Shown here piece after piece: positions 54,480 through 64,000 of a stretch of 64,000 bases of DNA; position 1 is the first letter of the stretch; each line of letters starts with the position of its first letter. This DNA comes from Brachycybe producta. Taxonomy: Eukaryota; Arthropoda; Diplopoda; Playtdesmida; Andrognathidae. The translations under genes and the position numbers were made by a program. The notes beneath the pieces were generated by a model. It had not been told where the DNA came from. It searched no databases and saw only the letters and a program-made list of their open reading frames with translations. The DNA is taken from positions 7,518,498 to 7,582,497 of the forward strand of contig JAUPFP010000005.1 of the NCBI GenBank assembly GCA_036925085.1, in the 5' to 3' direction.

Positions 54480-57400
54480 ACGTATAATTTTTCCAAGAAA
54501 GTTACTAATTGTCCCCCAAAAAGACACTATTAAGGTGTGTTTACACCTATGCAATATTTTTTAGACATGTCAGTAGACATCTGAGTTGAGTCTTTGTCAA
54601 TTGTCGTTAATTGTTAAACCTTATTAACTATACCTAACAGAAAGTATTGAAATTCTCAATGAAATGATAATGTCAACCAGAAGCATTTCAGCTAAAATGT
54701 GTTTTTAAGTTTACCAGAAACTTTATATGTAAAGATTAACCAAAGTGCCTTTTAAAATTGCACCCAAAATTTAAGAATACTTAAGCAATTTTGCTCTTTA
54801 AATTATTTATGAAGAGTTAAGTAACAAATTAATCCTAGAAAAAAACATTTTATTAAAAATATCATTCAACTTTAATTTAAATAATTTATTCATATAAAAA
54901 TATTAAGTGTTGAAGACGCAAACTAAAAATATAAACAAAAAGTAGCTATTAATTTCTAACTTTGTTTTGTGCAACGTGTAAAAAGATCAAGTTAAGGAAG
55001 ACGATGCAAAACATTAGATCTTTCAGGCACAGTATAAAAAGCAACCAGTAAACATACGTTTTGAATTTTTCCATCTTTTAAAACCTAACGTTGGAGGGTT
55101 TTTTTGGCAATGTTCCTCCTATAAATACATTGCTTAAGTTAAAAATCTAGGAATAGACAAGTGTTGTGTGGAGGCCACAACAACATATTGCTCATCCTCA
55201 ACAATCTCAAACTGTTTGTGTCGAAAAATATTCTTGAGAGTTAAGAAAAAGTCGAGAGAAAGAAGAAAAGTTAAAATGGAATTGACGTTTTTACGGAGAG
55301 TTTACACTTTAATAAAAGCAGAAATTTCTTAGAAAACAGCATAGTAATATATAGTTTTAAAAAGTTAACTACTATGAATGTCAGTAGCAATTCTACCATT
55401 ATCTCTTTACATTTCAAAGCAGCATCAGTACCAAAGAGCCAACATTTCATCAAACTTTGGGATAGTTTTAACCAAACAATTAAGTCATGTCATTCAGAGT
55501 TCCATTTGTAAGTACACTTCAAAATCCAGTTATGTTTATATTGTATCATGTATATAGTTATGTTTTTAACAAAAATCAAAACCTCATTTATGTGTCTTAA
55601 CAATGTTAGTAATGTGGATAACGTATAATGTTGTCAAAACACTAGTACACCATTTACACCGGGTTAAGTTTTTTTGCATGAATTTTTCACAAAATGAATA
55701 TGTGCCTAAGGAAACGTAGGTCCACATCAACAATGAAAGCTTAAAATGTGGTGCTAGTGTGTTCTTGGCTAAAAGTGGACTTAGTATTATTGGACACTTT
55801 TCATTAGTAAAAAAAAAGGCCACTTAGGCTACATACTGTAGTAATGTAAGTGCCAAGTAATCATTGTACATATGAATTCATCGATTTTTAGCCTCAGTGG
55901 CCACTAAGTAAAGCTAAAGTATGGTTTATTAATTCAGTAACCCTCAATAACCCTTCAATAACCCTCGGAACAAGGTTCAAACATGAGCAAATCCTCTTTT
56001 ATTGAGTTCACTTCAACACGGATGTTGGAGTGTTGCTCAGAGGGTTCAGGTTAAAGTTAAAGTGCCACGTTTTCTTTTTGAAGATGGGACAAGACGATGT
56101 GCAAGAACTTTTCACAACTTTGCATTAATGATGCTTTCAATTTGAAGTTGTAAAAAGTTCATGCTAAACGTGTGAGTAACCTTTTTATTATCATAAAACA
56201 AATTTGTTATGAATCAAAAAATGTAATGCACTTTGATCAAAAGTTTGAGCACACTTTTTGCCAGGGCCGGCTTAAGGCTTTCATGTGCGCTAGGCGAGGT
56301 TTAAAATTTATGCCATTGTGCCTTAGGCGATTCTTAAAATTTGCCCCCCTGCACTTTAGGCCAAACTTAAAATTTGCGCCCCAGTTGTATTCTGTACTAT
56401 CCATCCATCTACACCGATCCGTTTACCTATCCATTACCCCGCCCACTAACAAACTTACCTAGTCCCACACATTCCTCTGTCTATCCATTCTAAGCCCCAA
56501 CCTGATGCAAAACAAAAATAATAGGGCGCAAATATGTCATACAAAAAAAGAAACATAAAGAAAGGTAGATTAAAAGGTAAATTATTTATACATATTATTG
56601 TCATAATCAATTTTAGTAAGAATTAAAATAAACTAATCAATTAATTTATATCCTTCTCTTTAAAGCAAACACTAGGAAAATTACATTTTGTTAAAATGCG
56701 CCCCTGGAACTTTTGCGCCCTAGTTTTTTCTTTACTCACAGTTTTAATAATAGCATTTAAAACAACAGATTAATGCAAATTGACAATTTACTGTTCATGA
56801 CCTTCGCAAACACTGGTGACGTTGAAATTGACAAAATACATTAATTTCAATTTTTAAAAAAAATAATTGACAATTAAACCAGTAAACAACAGATGTAAAC
56901 GACTAATAAACTAAAAACCAGGTCTAAAGAAGAATTGGCAATACATGGAGGATGTTAAGAAATACCTCTTTTTGTTAAATAAAAAGGTCAGCAACATAGG
57001 CCTACATATAAACACATCAATCCAAACTATTTCTAACCTAAACAAAATTAACCTTACAAAAGGGTATAAACTGTATACCGACAAGAAAACACACAAGTCA
57101 CTTGAAAATCTCAACAGAAAAAAAATTAACCCAGCAACATTCACACCCACGGTAATCTTGTTTCGTACAATACCTAGGTATATCTATTTACCTATTGTGG
57201 CCCTACATTTGTATAGCGTGCTGTTATTTCTAATGTTTTTTATTTTTAAACTTAACTGACAATGAACGTCACTGCCATTATCTGGCAAGCAAAAAAATCA
57301 TCTTTGTGCCAGATGTTTGCTATATTTCTATAAACACACACACACACACACAAAACACCAACCAATAGGTTACTCGAAAACAAAGTGATCCAGATTTACT

Positions 57401-57500
57401 AATATTTCCTTGTTATAAAAGTGCGCATAATGTTTAAACATATGTAAAAAAATATGCCCAAAACAGTTTAAATTTCAGCCTCTTTAATCAACAAAATATT
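54480..57500. other. Intergenic stretch, mostly without feature
   Basis: No exon is recognised. CAGGGCCGGCTTAAGGCTTT at 56262 looks like the left end of a hAT element, with GCGCCC-rich sequence up to about 56730, but I could not find a matching right end or target duplication. Confidence 0.4.
57333..57352. repeat. Microsatellite (AC)n
   Basis: About ten AC units. Confidence 0.88.
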
Positions 57501-57507
57501 ATAATTA

Positions 57508-57818
57508 GAGCTCGGGCTTTTATCCAATATCAAACAAATGTTTCTCAATCTGTGGCAGAAGAGCCAATTAGGAAGTAACAATTCCGTTTAGGTAAACCAA
57601 CAATTATGCTTTTTATCAAACAAAACGCTGGTTAGAGGCTAGAACTCTAGTTGACAGCTAATATTAACCAGACATCCAGTTTCTAACCAGCCTATTTGAA
57701 TAGAAAAAGCGTAATTGCAATTGCTCTAATGATGATAATTATTAATTAATTCATAATCTTCACTTGGGCCACAGATTGAGAGACATTTGCTTGATATTTT
57801 GCATAAAAATTCGAGCCC
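57508..57818. mobile_element. MITE with 48-bp inverted ends and TA flanks
   Basis: The ends GAGCTCGGGCTTTTATC and ATAAAAATTCGAGCCC are followed inwards by matching TCTCAATCTGTGGC and GCCACAGATTGAGAGA. TA lies on both sides, as for Tc1/mariner-derived MITEs. Confidence 0.68.
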
Positions 57819-58908
57819 TAACTTTTCAAGTTGGGTCAAAAGTTGAAAAACATTGTCTTACAACGACCAAAAACTATAACATTTAAGTCCTCTTCAACCA
57901 CACACAAAAAATACATTTTTGAATATAACAAACATGAAAATACTCTAATGTGATTTAGTTGCTATTCTAGTTTTTTAGTTAATTTTAAAGTTTTAACGCA
58001 AAATGCAACTACTCAAAACATAACTTTCCAAGAAATGTTAATTAGCATTTTCTAAAAAAAAATCTAATTACAACTTATTTATAGGCACAACAATCAAACT
58101 TAATGGTTTGACTTAATATCAACAAACTAAAATAAAACCTTTAAAAGTAAATCCACACAAAATAGCATTTAGTTATATTTTCACTTGTCAAGTTTCAGAT
58201 GATTGAGTCTCAAAAACTTATGTTTAAAAAAACCCTATCATCTCAAAAGATGTTTAAATACAAAATCACACTCAAAAAACATTCCTGTCAAATTACTTCC
58301 GCAAATCGTTCATTTTCTATACAGAATTTAAAGAATATTACTTATGGAGCCACCTGCTACAAATATATATTGTAACTCAATGACGATGATCCTTTTTTTT
58401 CTTCTAAAAATAAAAACGAAAACCATCTCTTTGCAACATGTAATTTGTAGCTTTCTCTCTTTTTTTATAATATCTAAAAAAGTCAAGTTGAAATTGTTCA
58501 AAAACATGTAGCAGGCAATCTATTGCTAATTCTTACATGTGTAAAAAGTAAATGTGTTTTGTTGCAAACATTCTACATTATCAACAAGTATGTCAAAGTA
58601 GATAACAAATTCTAAGTGTGGAGTATGAAAAAGATAAATGTTGACATCTTTAATATGGATTTGGACACTGACTACTGTCAAACTAGTAAATCAGCTATTG
58701 TACACAATCACTAGACAATGTAAACAACCACCAATTCAGCAGTAAATCAGGACATTTAACAGTAATCAAGGCAATAAGCGGAATGGCTAAAAGAACAAAT
58801 TTATCTCCATAAAGCTATAAAATTATCAATAAAAAAATTGGCTTTATACTCCAGGCATTCTTAGCATGTTGCCTGAAATACTAGTAAATGTCGAGATATG
58901 TCTAATAA

Positions 58909-59163
58909 CAGTAGTTCCCAAACTTTTTTTTGCTCATGGCACAGGATTTTTTGCTCAAAACAATTGCGGCATACCTAGTAAAACTGACGGCACACTAACG
59001 TACCACTGCACACCCTTTGAGAGCAACTGTTTTAGTGTGTACATGTTATTGGAAGGTTTTGTTTATCTAAAAATGTTAAATAATATTAACAAATTCAATA
59101 CAACATCCAAAATGTCGTGGCACACCTAGCAAAACTCACGACACACCCTTTGGGAATCATTGG
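58909..59163. mobile_element. hAT MITE (CAGTAGTTCCCAAAC ends)
   Basis: The left end CAGTAGTTCCCAAACTTTTT and the right end CCCTTTGGGAATCATTGG are inverted copies with mismatches. Flanks TCTAATAA and TCTAGTAA form an 8-bp duplication with one change. GGCACACC-type sequence inside is typical of a widespread hAT family. Confidence 0.78.
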
Positions 59164-62076
59164 TCTAGTAATTCAAGTAATGGCATGACTTGTAAACATG
59201 AAATATAGAAATAAATGATAAAATGTTCATTCAATTAAGCATTTTTGTTATAGCTCCTAGCTTTTTTTCTCAAAATGAAATTAGCTGTTATTACATGTAC
59301 AAGCTAGCATATACATGCTAAATGATTATTCAATGTAGCATTGGTTTTGTTGTAGCTGTTAGCTGTTAATACAGGAATAAATACTAAGCTAGTATTCATT
59401 TTATAGCATGTGTCTGTTCTTATGTCATAAATATTCATAAAGTAATCTATGCGCATTATATTCATGTTCAACGAACTTTATGTTTGATACAAGGTCAAAT
59501 CATTTATCACATTAATTTACATTACTTTAATTTTCACTGAAAATTAAAAATGTAAATTACACTAATTAATTAGTTGTTTCCGACACTTTACAACTTTACA
59601 ACTCCATTCGGTTGTAATTTGCAATAGAGCACATTTATCAGTATTAAACTTATACTCTTGTTGAGAATGTCTTGTAATTTTCATTTGTAATTTTTCTTGG
59701 TGGTAATCAATCATTCGTATTCAGAGACATATAAAAACAAATTAGCAATTTAGCAGTTCATTTTTATACATCATTGAAAAGGCTAAATGCATCCACAAAT
59801 GACAGTTAATGTATATCTGTATTTAGTGCAGCCAAACAAACTTTTTCCTGGTTTGAAGGGAATGAACTGCATCAAAGTTTAGACTTTCTATTTTTGTATG
59901 TCCTCCCCACCCACAAAAAACCAACACCCTACGCCCTACGCCATGTTTTCTCTCTCTCATTAAATAACAGTTTGTCAATAAATAAAACACAATTAAATAT
60001 TAGTATTATCAGATTTTTATGTGTTAAATTTAATTCATCGATTGGTAACTTGTTCTAGTAGTTAAAACATAAAGTATGGTACCATTTTGTACCATTTTTT
60101 TTATAAGATTGTATTTAATTTAAAATCACGTAATTTTTTTTAAAAAAAATACACTATATTAAAATTTGTAATTATTCTATGAAAGTATTAAAACTACAAA
60201 TTTTATAATTAAGGTTGTTAATTATGCAAATATGAAAATTAAATACAACGCATTTATAAACAATTTTATATTTATAAAATAAACCAATAACTGAAATTAT
60301 TTCAATTAAATAACGCCCATATTAAGTCACTGATTACCAGTGATTAGTAATTACTAATTAATAAAATCTGTTGCTGGTCATTAAATACATAATTTGGTCA
60401 AAATCAGCAACATTTGGCAAAAAAATGACATCAGGTTTTTTAAATGCATTTTTTTGTTGAATTACGAGCGTACAACCTACAGTAAACTATTAATAACAAC
60501 TTTTTTTTCTTCCAAGTTTAGTAAGTTAACCCAACTTGATATATAAACATAAAATCTGACAATTCAGCCATTAAAACTGTTATACAGCACGTCCCAGAAC
60601 CAACGAATAAGTCGTATCATCATCAACGTATACTTGAGTGGCACTGTGGTCTATTATGCAACGTTACATGTTTTGAATTTGAATAAATCCTCTGCAAGCA
60701 GGCCAAAGGGTCTGCGGCAGAGGGACATGTTCAAAAGCAGCATAGAAGTATTAGAAACGCATTGTTAAAATGTCATGTCTAGGAAACTATAAAATATAAA
60801 AATGAAATAAAATAGTAAATACCGTAATTAATAAAGTTCTTGAATTTAAAAAAAAAATGTAAAAAAGCATTTCCTTTAGAATTTAATTTTAATTTAAAAC
60901 CTCAGTTTTTAAATTTTAATAAGTTTTTTAACTCTTTACGAAATGGATTAATATTTTTGTACAACAACATTTTGATATGTTGCTAACAATCAATTTAAGT
61001 TTTAAATGTGAAGGATTTGTAGCAAGGATACTTAACCGGGTGTATCCATACCCCTTGGGGGGGTATAGGACTCTATCTGGATTATGCTGGATTAGAATAA
61101 ACTATCACCAATAATATCATGATTTTCTTTCAGCTGTTCCGTTCCTAGCTATCCATATGTAAAAAAAACAAGATACTGACATCTTTTGAAGTCATACTGG
61201 TTCCTAATAGGGCTGGTGATGATGATTATAATATTTTGATGATTTCGGCCAGTCTGGCGAAGGAGGTATGGAGACATACTGGATAATCCATTGGGGGTCT
61301 GTAATCGTAAAAAGGTTAAAAAACCCTGATTTATAGTTTTTGAAATATTCAATACCCCCCAAAAAATATGCATACTAATACCACATTCTAAATGAGGAGC
61401 TTGAACTAACTGTTAATTTTGGCAATACGTTTTGGCATATGAACACAAATCAGATATATGCTAAAATAAAACTTGTTGTCTTGTAGGTCTTTCTTGGCCC
61501 GACACACACACAGTCATTAGAATGTGGCATATATCTTTCAGTTAGAAAAGAGAACTTATTTAAGGTTGTTTTAATAAGTCCAATAATTTTTTTTCTTCCT
61601 TTGAATATGTCTGTTTAAAAGTACTACTTCATACAAACATGTACAAGTCTCGTATATTTGGAAAAAAATACATACATGTATATATAAATATAAATATAAA
61701 CCAAAGTTGGCTTAGAACTTTCTCTTTCTTAAAACCCGTACAGTCATTGGTCGAAATACAAATTTGGCACAGTTTAGAAAGTTAGATACCCAAAAAAGAC
61801 AGAAGACGTCATAAGATATTTACGAAAAGGACGTAACAACATCAGTCCACCAAAAAACTTTGTCATTGCCAGTGTGCAGTAGCGAGTTACCTTACTCATA
61901 TTCCTAACTTATTACGAACTGTCGAGAAAAAAGCAGCGTGTTTCTATGTGAAAACGATAAAAAAAAATCATTAGACCAGGAGATATTTTAACATTTTCAA
62001 ATTATTGTGGTTGAGAAGGTTTGAACATTGAAAAGAGAAATTTTAAACCGGGATCTTCTCATATGATATTTTTCAG
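59164..62076. other. Intergenic stretch upstream of the GY-rich gene
   Basis: AT-rich, with no recognised exon. It should hold the promoter and any 5' UTR exon of the gene at 62077. A segment at about 60690-60745 (GCAAGCAGGCCAAAGGGTCT) resembles one at 3130-3180 and is a dispersed repeat. Confidence 0.45.
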
Positions 62077-62160
62077 ATGTCCACTAGCCGATACAGTGGG
62101 CCAGGTTACGATGGAAGAGGAGGACCTTCGAAAATAAACAGGATTCCAACTTATAACACA
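62077..62160 (+). CDS. Exon 1 of GY-rich protein gene (first coding exon)
   Basis: These 84 bases, exactly 28 codons from ATG to a GTAAGT donor, end in phase 0. The exon begins immediately after a T-rich tract ending in AG, so the 5' UTR must lie in an upstream exon or come from a trans-spliced leader. Confidence 0.72.
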
Positions 62161-64000
62161 GTAAGTTTAACAAAAATATAAAGTTACTTAGAAAGTTATG
62201 TAAGTGGACAAAAATGCTCTCGAAGCATATTCTTGATGAGCAACTTTCTGAACAGCTAATTATCGAACTCCGATTACTTAGCATTTCATGAGCAACATTC
62301 AGTTGTGTTTCTAAAGTGTAAACGTCCTTCGAATTCTGTTTATTAAGTCTTACAAGAGAAAAATTAAAAGAAACTTGAATGTGTTTTAGAAACTAGAAGT
62401 GTAGCTCAATCGCTTAAGGGCAATTGAATGTTGATATCTTTTAAAATAAGCTTTTTATGTAAGTTTCAAAATGACCCAAAATACAAGTGAAAACACAAGT
62501 GATTGAACTACCGTTCTAGTTTCTAAAACACTTTCAGCGTTTTCTTAAGATGTTTTATGAAAAGCTGATTTTCAAACTTTCATTATTATGTACGTGTTTC
62601 ATAAGAGCAACACTAAGAAGAAATTGAAAGTGTGTTAGAAACTAGAACGTAATAGTATTTTCATGGTGATAACTTTCAAAATAAAATTTTTTTATAGACA
62701 AATATTAAAAAATTTTTCCTACTAGGGTGTTGTTCAAACTGACACAAAAAGCTTATTTTAAAATATATCAACATAAAAAACCTTAAATGATTGAGCTACC
62801 CTTCTAGTTTTTAAAAAAAACACTTTCAAGTTTCTCTTAATTTTTCTCCTGAAATACAGAATAACAAGTGTTCGAAAGGCGTTTACACTTTAACACCACG
62901 TTAACGCTGTAAAAAAGCAGCTTTTAAGCAATATCTTTTTGTTTCATTAAAATTCAGCAATTATCGAGTGATGGTGGAGGATATTCTTCGACCGGTAGTG
63001 GCTACCAAAAGGGATACAAGAACTACAGTGGCTCTTATGCACCAACAACAACCAAGTACATCGGCAGTGGTTCATCGGACAGATATAATCCACACGAAAG
63101 ACCGAGTTCGGCAGCCAGCCAACCCTACAAAAACGACTACGGTCGACAGAATTACAGCACTGCAACTGGTTACACATCCGATTACGGACGTTCCGGTTAC
63201 AATTCGAGTGGCTACAAGTCCGATTATGGAAAGTCAGGTTACGGATCCGACTATGGTCAGTCAGGTTATGCTTCTGGCACAGGTTACGGTTCTGATTATG
63301 GATGTTCCGGATACGGTTCTGGAAATGGTTACAAATCTGATTACCGAATGCCTCGATACGGATCTGGAGCGTCGTCATCATATGAACCATCGTCCATCAA
63401 AGGAAGATCTAACTACTCGACATATCGACGCCCGAATACGAAAGAAAAATCTCCGGATCGTTTAACCAAACGATCCACTTATGGTCCATCGGCAGCTGCG
63501 TTTAGTTATTCTCGTAGTAGTAGCAGAGAAGATCCGCCTCCTTCGAGAACTGGTAGAGAATCATATTCGAGAAGCATAAGTAGAGAATCTGGGTCTGGAT
63601 CGTCGACAGCACCATATTTACGAAACACTTACTCTTCTCATCCCTCAACTTACGTACGAAATAGCCGCGACACGGGTGGAACGTCAACATATAGAGGTAC
63701 CTATTCGAGAAGTGTCAGCCGAGATGAACCACCGCCACCAGCAACCACCATCACACAATCCTCGCTACGTAACACGAATAAAATCAACAGAAGCGGATCC
63801 GAAGCCGTGTCTTCGATTGTTACGACGACGCAATCGAACAAAACCGAAAACCGTAAATCGAAAGAATGTAAAGCTCCTGCAGATTTCACCTCTGATTCGT
63901 CTTCGTCTGAAAATGAAAGTGGTAATGAAGATATGGTGTATACGTACGTGATCAGCCGTGCCACATCGCCGACACAAAAACCTCCACCTCCTGGAGACTT
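62077..64000 (+). CDS. Gly/Tyr/Ser-rich low-complexity protein, N-terminal part (2 exons, runs off the end)
   Basis: Exon 1 is 62077-62160 and exon 2 runs from 62958 to the window end, still open. The two give 375 codons without a stop. The start is the ATG directly after the acceptor tttttcag. The order is: a short leader (MSTSRYSGPGYDGRGG), a Gly/Ser/Tyr-rich region, GYxSDYG repeats at about residues 99-158, a basic Ser/Arg/Tyr-rich stretch (about 165-300) with SRS, SRE and several PPP runs, and an acidic Ser-rich patch (SDSSSSENESGNED) before TYVISRATSP. No folded domain is visible; this looks like an intrinsically disordered N-terminus whose catalytic or RNA-binding domain would lie downstream. 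I do not recognise the family. Codon use is clearly protein-coding, with synonymous variation between repeat units. Confidence 0.8.
62314..62545. repeat. Foldback family copy 12, intron 1 of the GY-rich gene
   Basis: GTAAACGTCCTTCGAATTCT, AGAAACTAGAAGTGTAGCTC, TTGATATCTTTTAAAATAAG and the inverse end CTACCGTTCTAGTTTCTAAA. Confidence 0.65.
62590..62906. repeat. Foldback family copy 13, intron 1 of the GY-rich gene
   Basis: GTGTTAGAAACTAGAACG to GTGTTCGAAAGGCGTTTACA. It lies 45 bases after copy 12, so this 797-base intron is largely foldback sequence. Confidence 0.65.
62958..64000 (+). CDS. Exon 2 of GY-rich protein gene (347 open codons, incomplete)
   Basis: The acceptor aaaattcag is followed by QLSSDGGGYSSTGSGYQKGY and then 327 further codons with no stop up to the last base. 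The frame has no early Met, so it is invisible to an ATG-based ORF search. Its composition (Gly, Tyr, Ser, Arg) is unlike the AT-rich DNA around it. Confidence 0.83.
63168..63348 (+). repeat. Coding tandem repeat, GYxSDYGxS units
   Basis: About 60 residues are built of alternating units GYTSDYGRS, GYNSS, GYKSDYGKS, GYGSDYGQS, GYASGT, GYGSDYGCS, GYGSGN and GYKSDYR. Codons differ between units (GGT/GGA/GGC, TAC/TAT), so the protein repeat is kept by selection or is old. Confidence 0.8.

Noticed and set aside
61020-61380. Possible hAT element (TACTTAACCGGGTGTATCC end, GGGGGGTATAGG inside)
   Set aside because: No matching right terminus or 8-bp duplication was seen.
63676-63977. Other-frame ORFs and a 165-codon ATG frame (62968) over the last gene
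   Set aside because: The uninterrupted Gly/Tyr/Ser frame from 62958 has clear repeats and splice sites; the others are out of phase with it.
1-64000. CRISPR arrays, bacterial operons, phage genes, rRNA or tRNA genes
   Set aside because: None was seen; the DNA is animal nuclear sequence and all regular arrays found are microsatellites or minisatellites.

Overview
This is animal (metazoan) nuclear DNA, AT-rich, with large introns, GT-AG splice sites, many microsatellites and a dense, nested load of transposable elements. No bacterial-type gene or operon is present. I cannot name the species. The proteins and the mixture of elements fit an invertebrate, and I do not commit further than that.

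Three host genes can be supported. (1) On the minus strand the first three coding exons of a heterotrimeric G-protein alpha subunit of the Gi/Go class, closest to Go alpha, lie at 43128-43011, 30826-30784 and 466-325. Their lengths of 118, 43 and 142 bases and their splice phases match the conserved Gi/Go gene structure. The gene leaves the window on the left, and introns of about 12.2 and 30.3 kb fill most of the window. (2) On the plus strand, 46338-52042, a complete seven-exon gene encodes a predicted secreted 404-residue protein with a signal peptide, an IGFBP-like cysteine-rich domain and four thyroglobulin type-1 domains. (3) On the plus strand from 62077 to the end of the window are the first two coding exons of a protein rich in Gly, Tyr and Ser with GYxSDYG repeats, followed by a Ser/Arg-rich stretch. 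Its 3' part is outside the window.

Go alpha intron 2 holds a complete, apparently very young Ty3/gypsy LTR retrotransposon (11767-20684, minus strand, same orientation as the host gene). It has 991-bp LTRs with one visible difference, a 4-bp target duplication, a primer-binding site, a polypurine tract, intact gag and pol, and a canonical -1 ribosomal frameshift signal joining them. Around it, in the Go alpha introns and in the introns and gaps of the plus-strand genes, lie several non-autonomous DNA element families: Helitron-like elements with a 3' hairpin and CTAG end, a foldback family (about 190-bp arms) with at least 13 copies, hAT-like, PIF/Harbinger-like, Tc1/mariner-like and 9-bp-duplication palindromic MITEs, and a deleted mariner keeping only the DNA-binding part of its transposase. 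Several are nested, so their order of insertion can be read.

The 3.2-kb gap between Go alpha exon 1 and the thyroglobulin-domain gene separates two divergently oriented genes and should hold both promoters. The stretches 52043-62076, 28540-30783 and 20685-22073 contain only repeats or sequence in which I recognise nothing.
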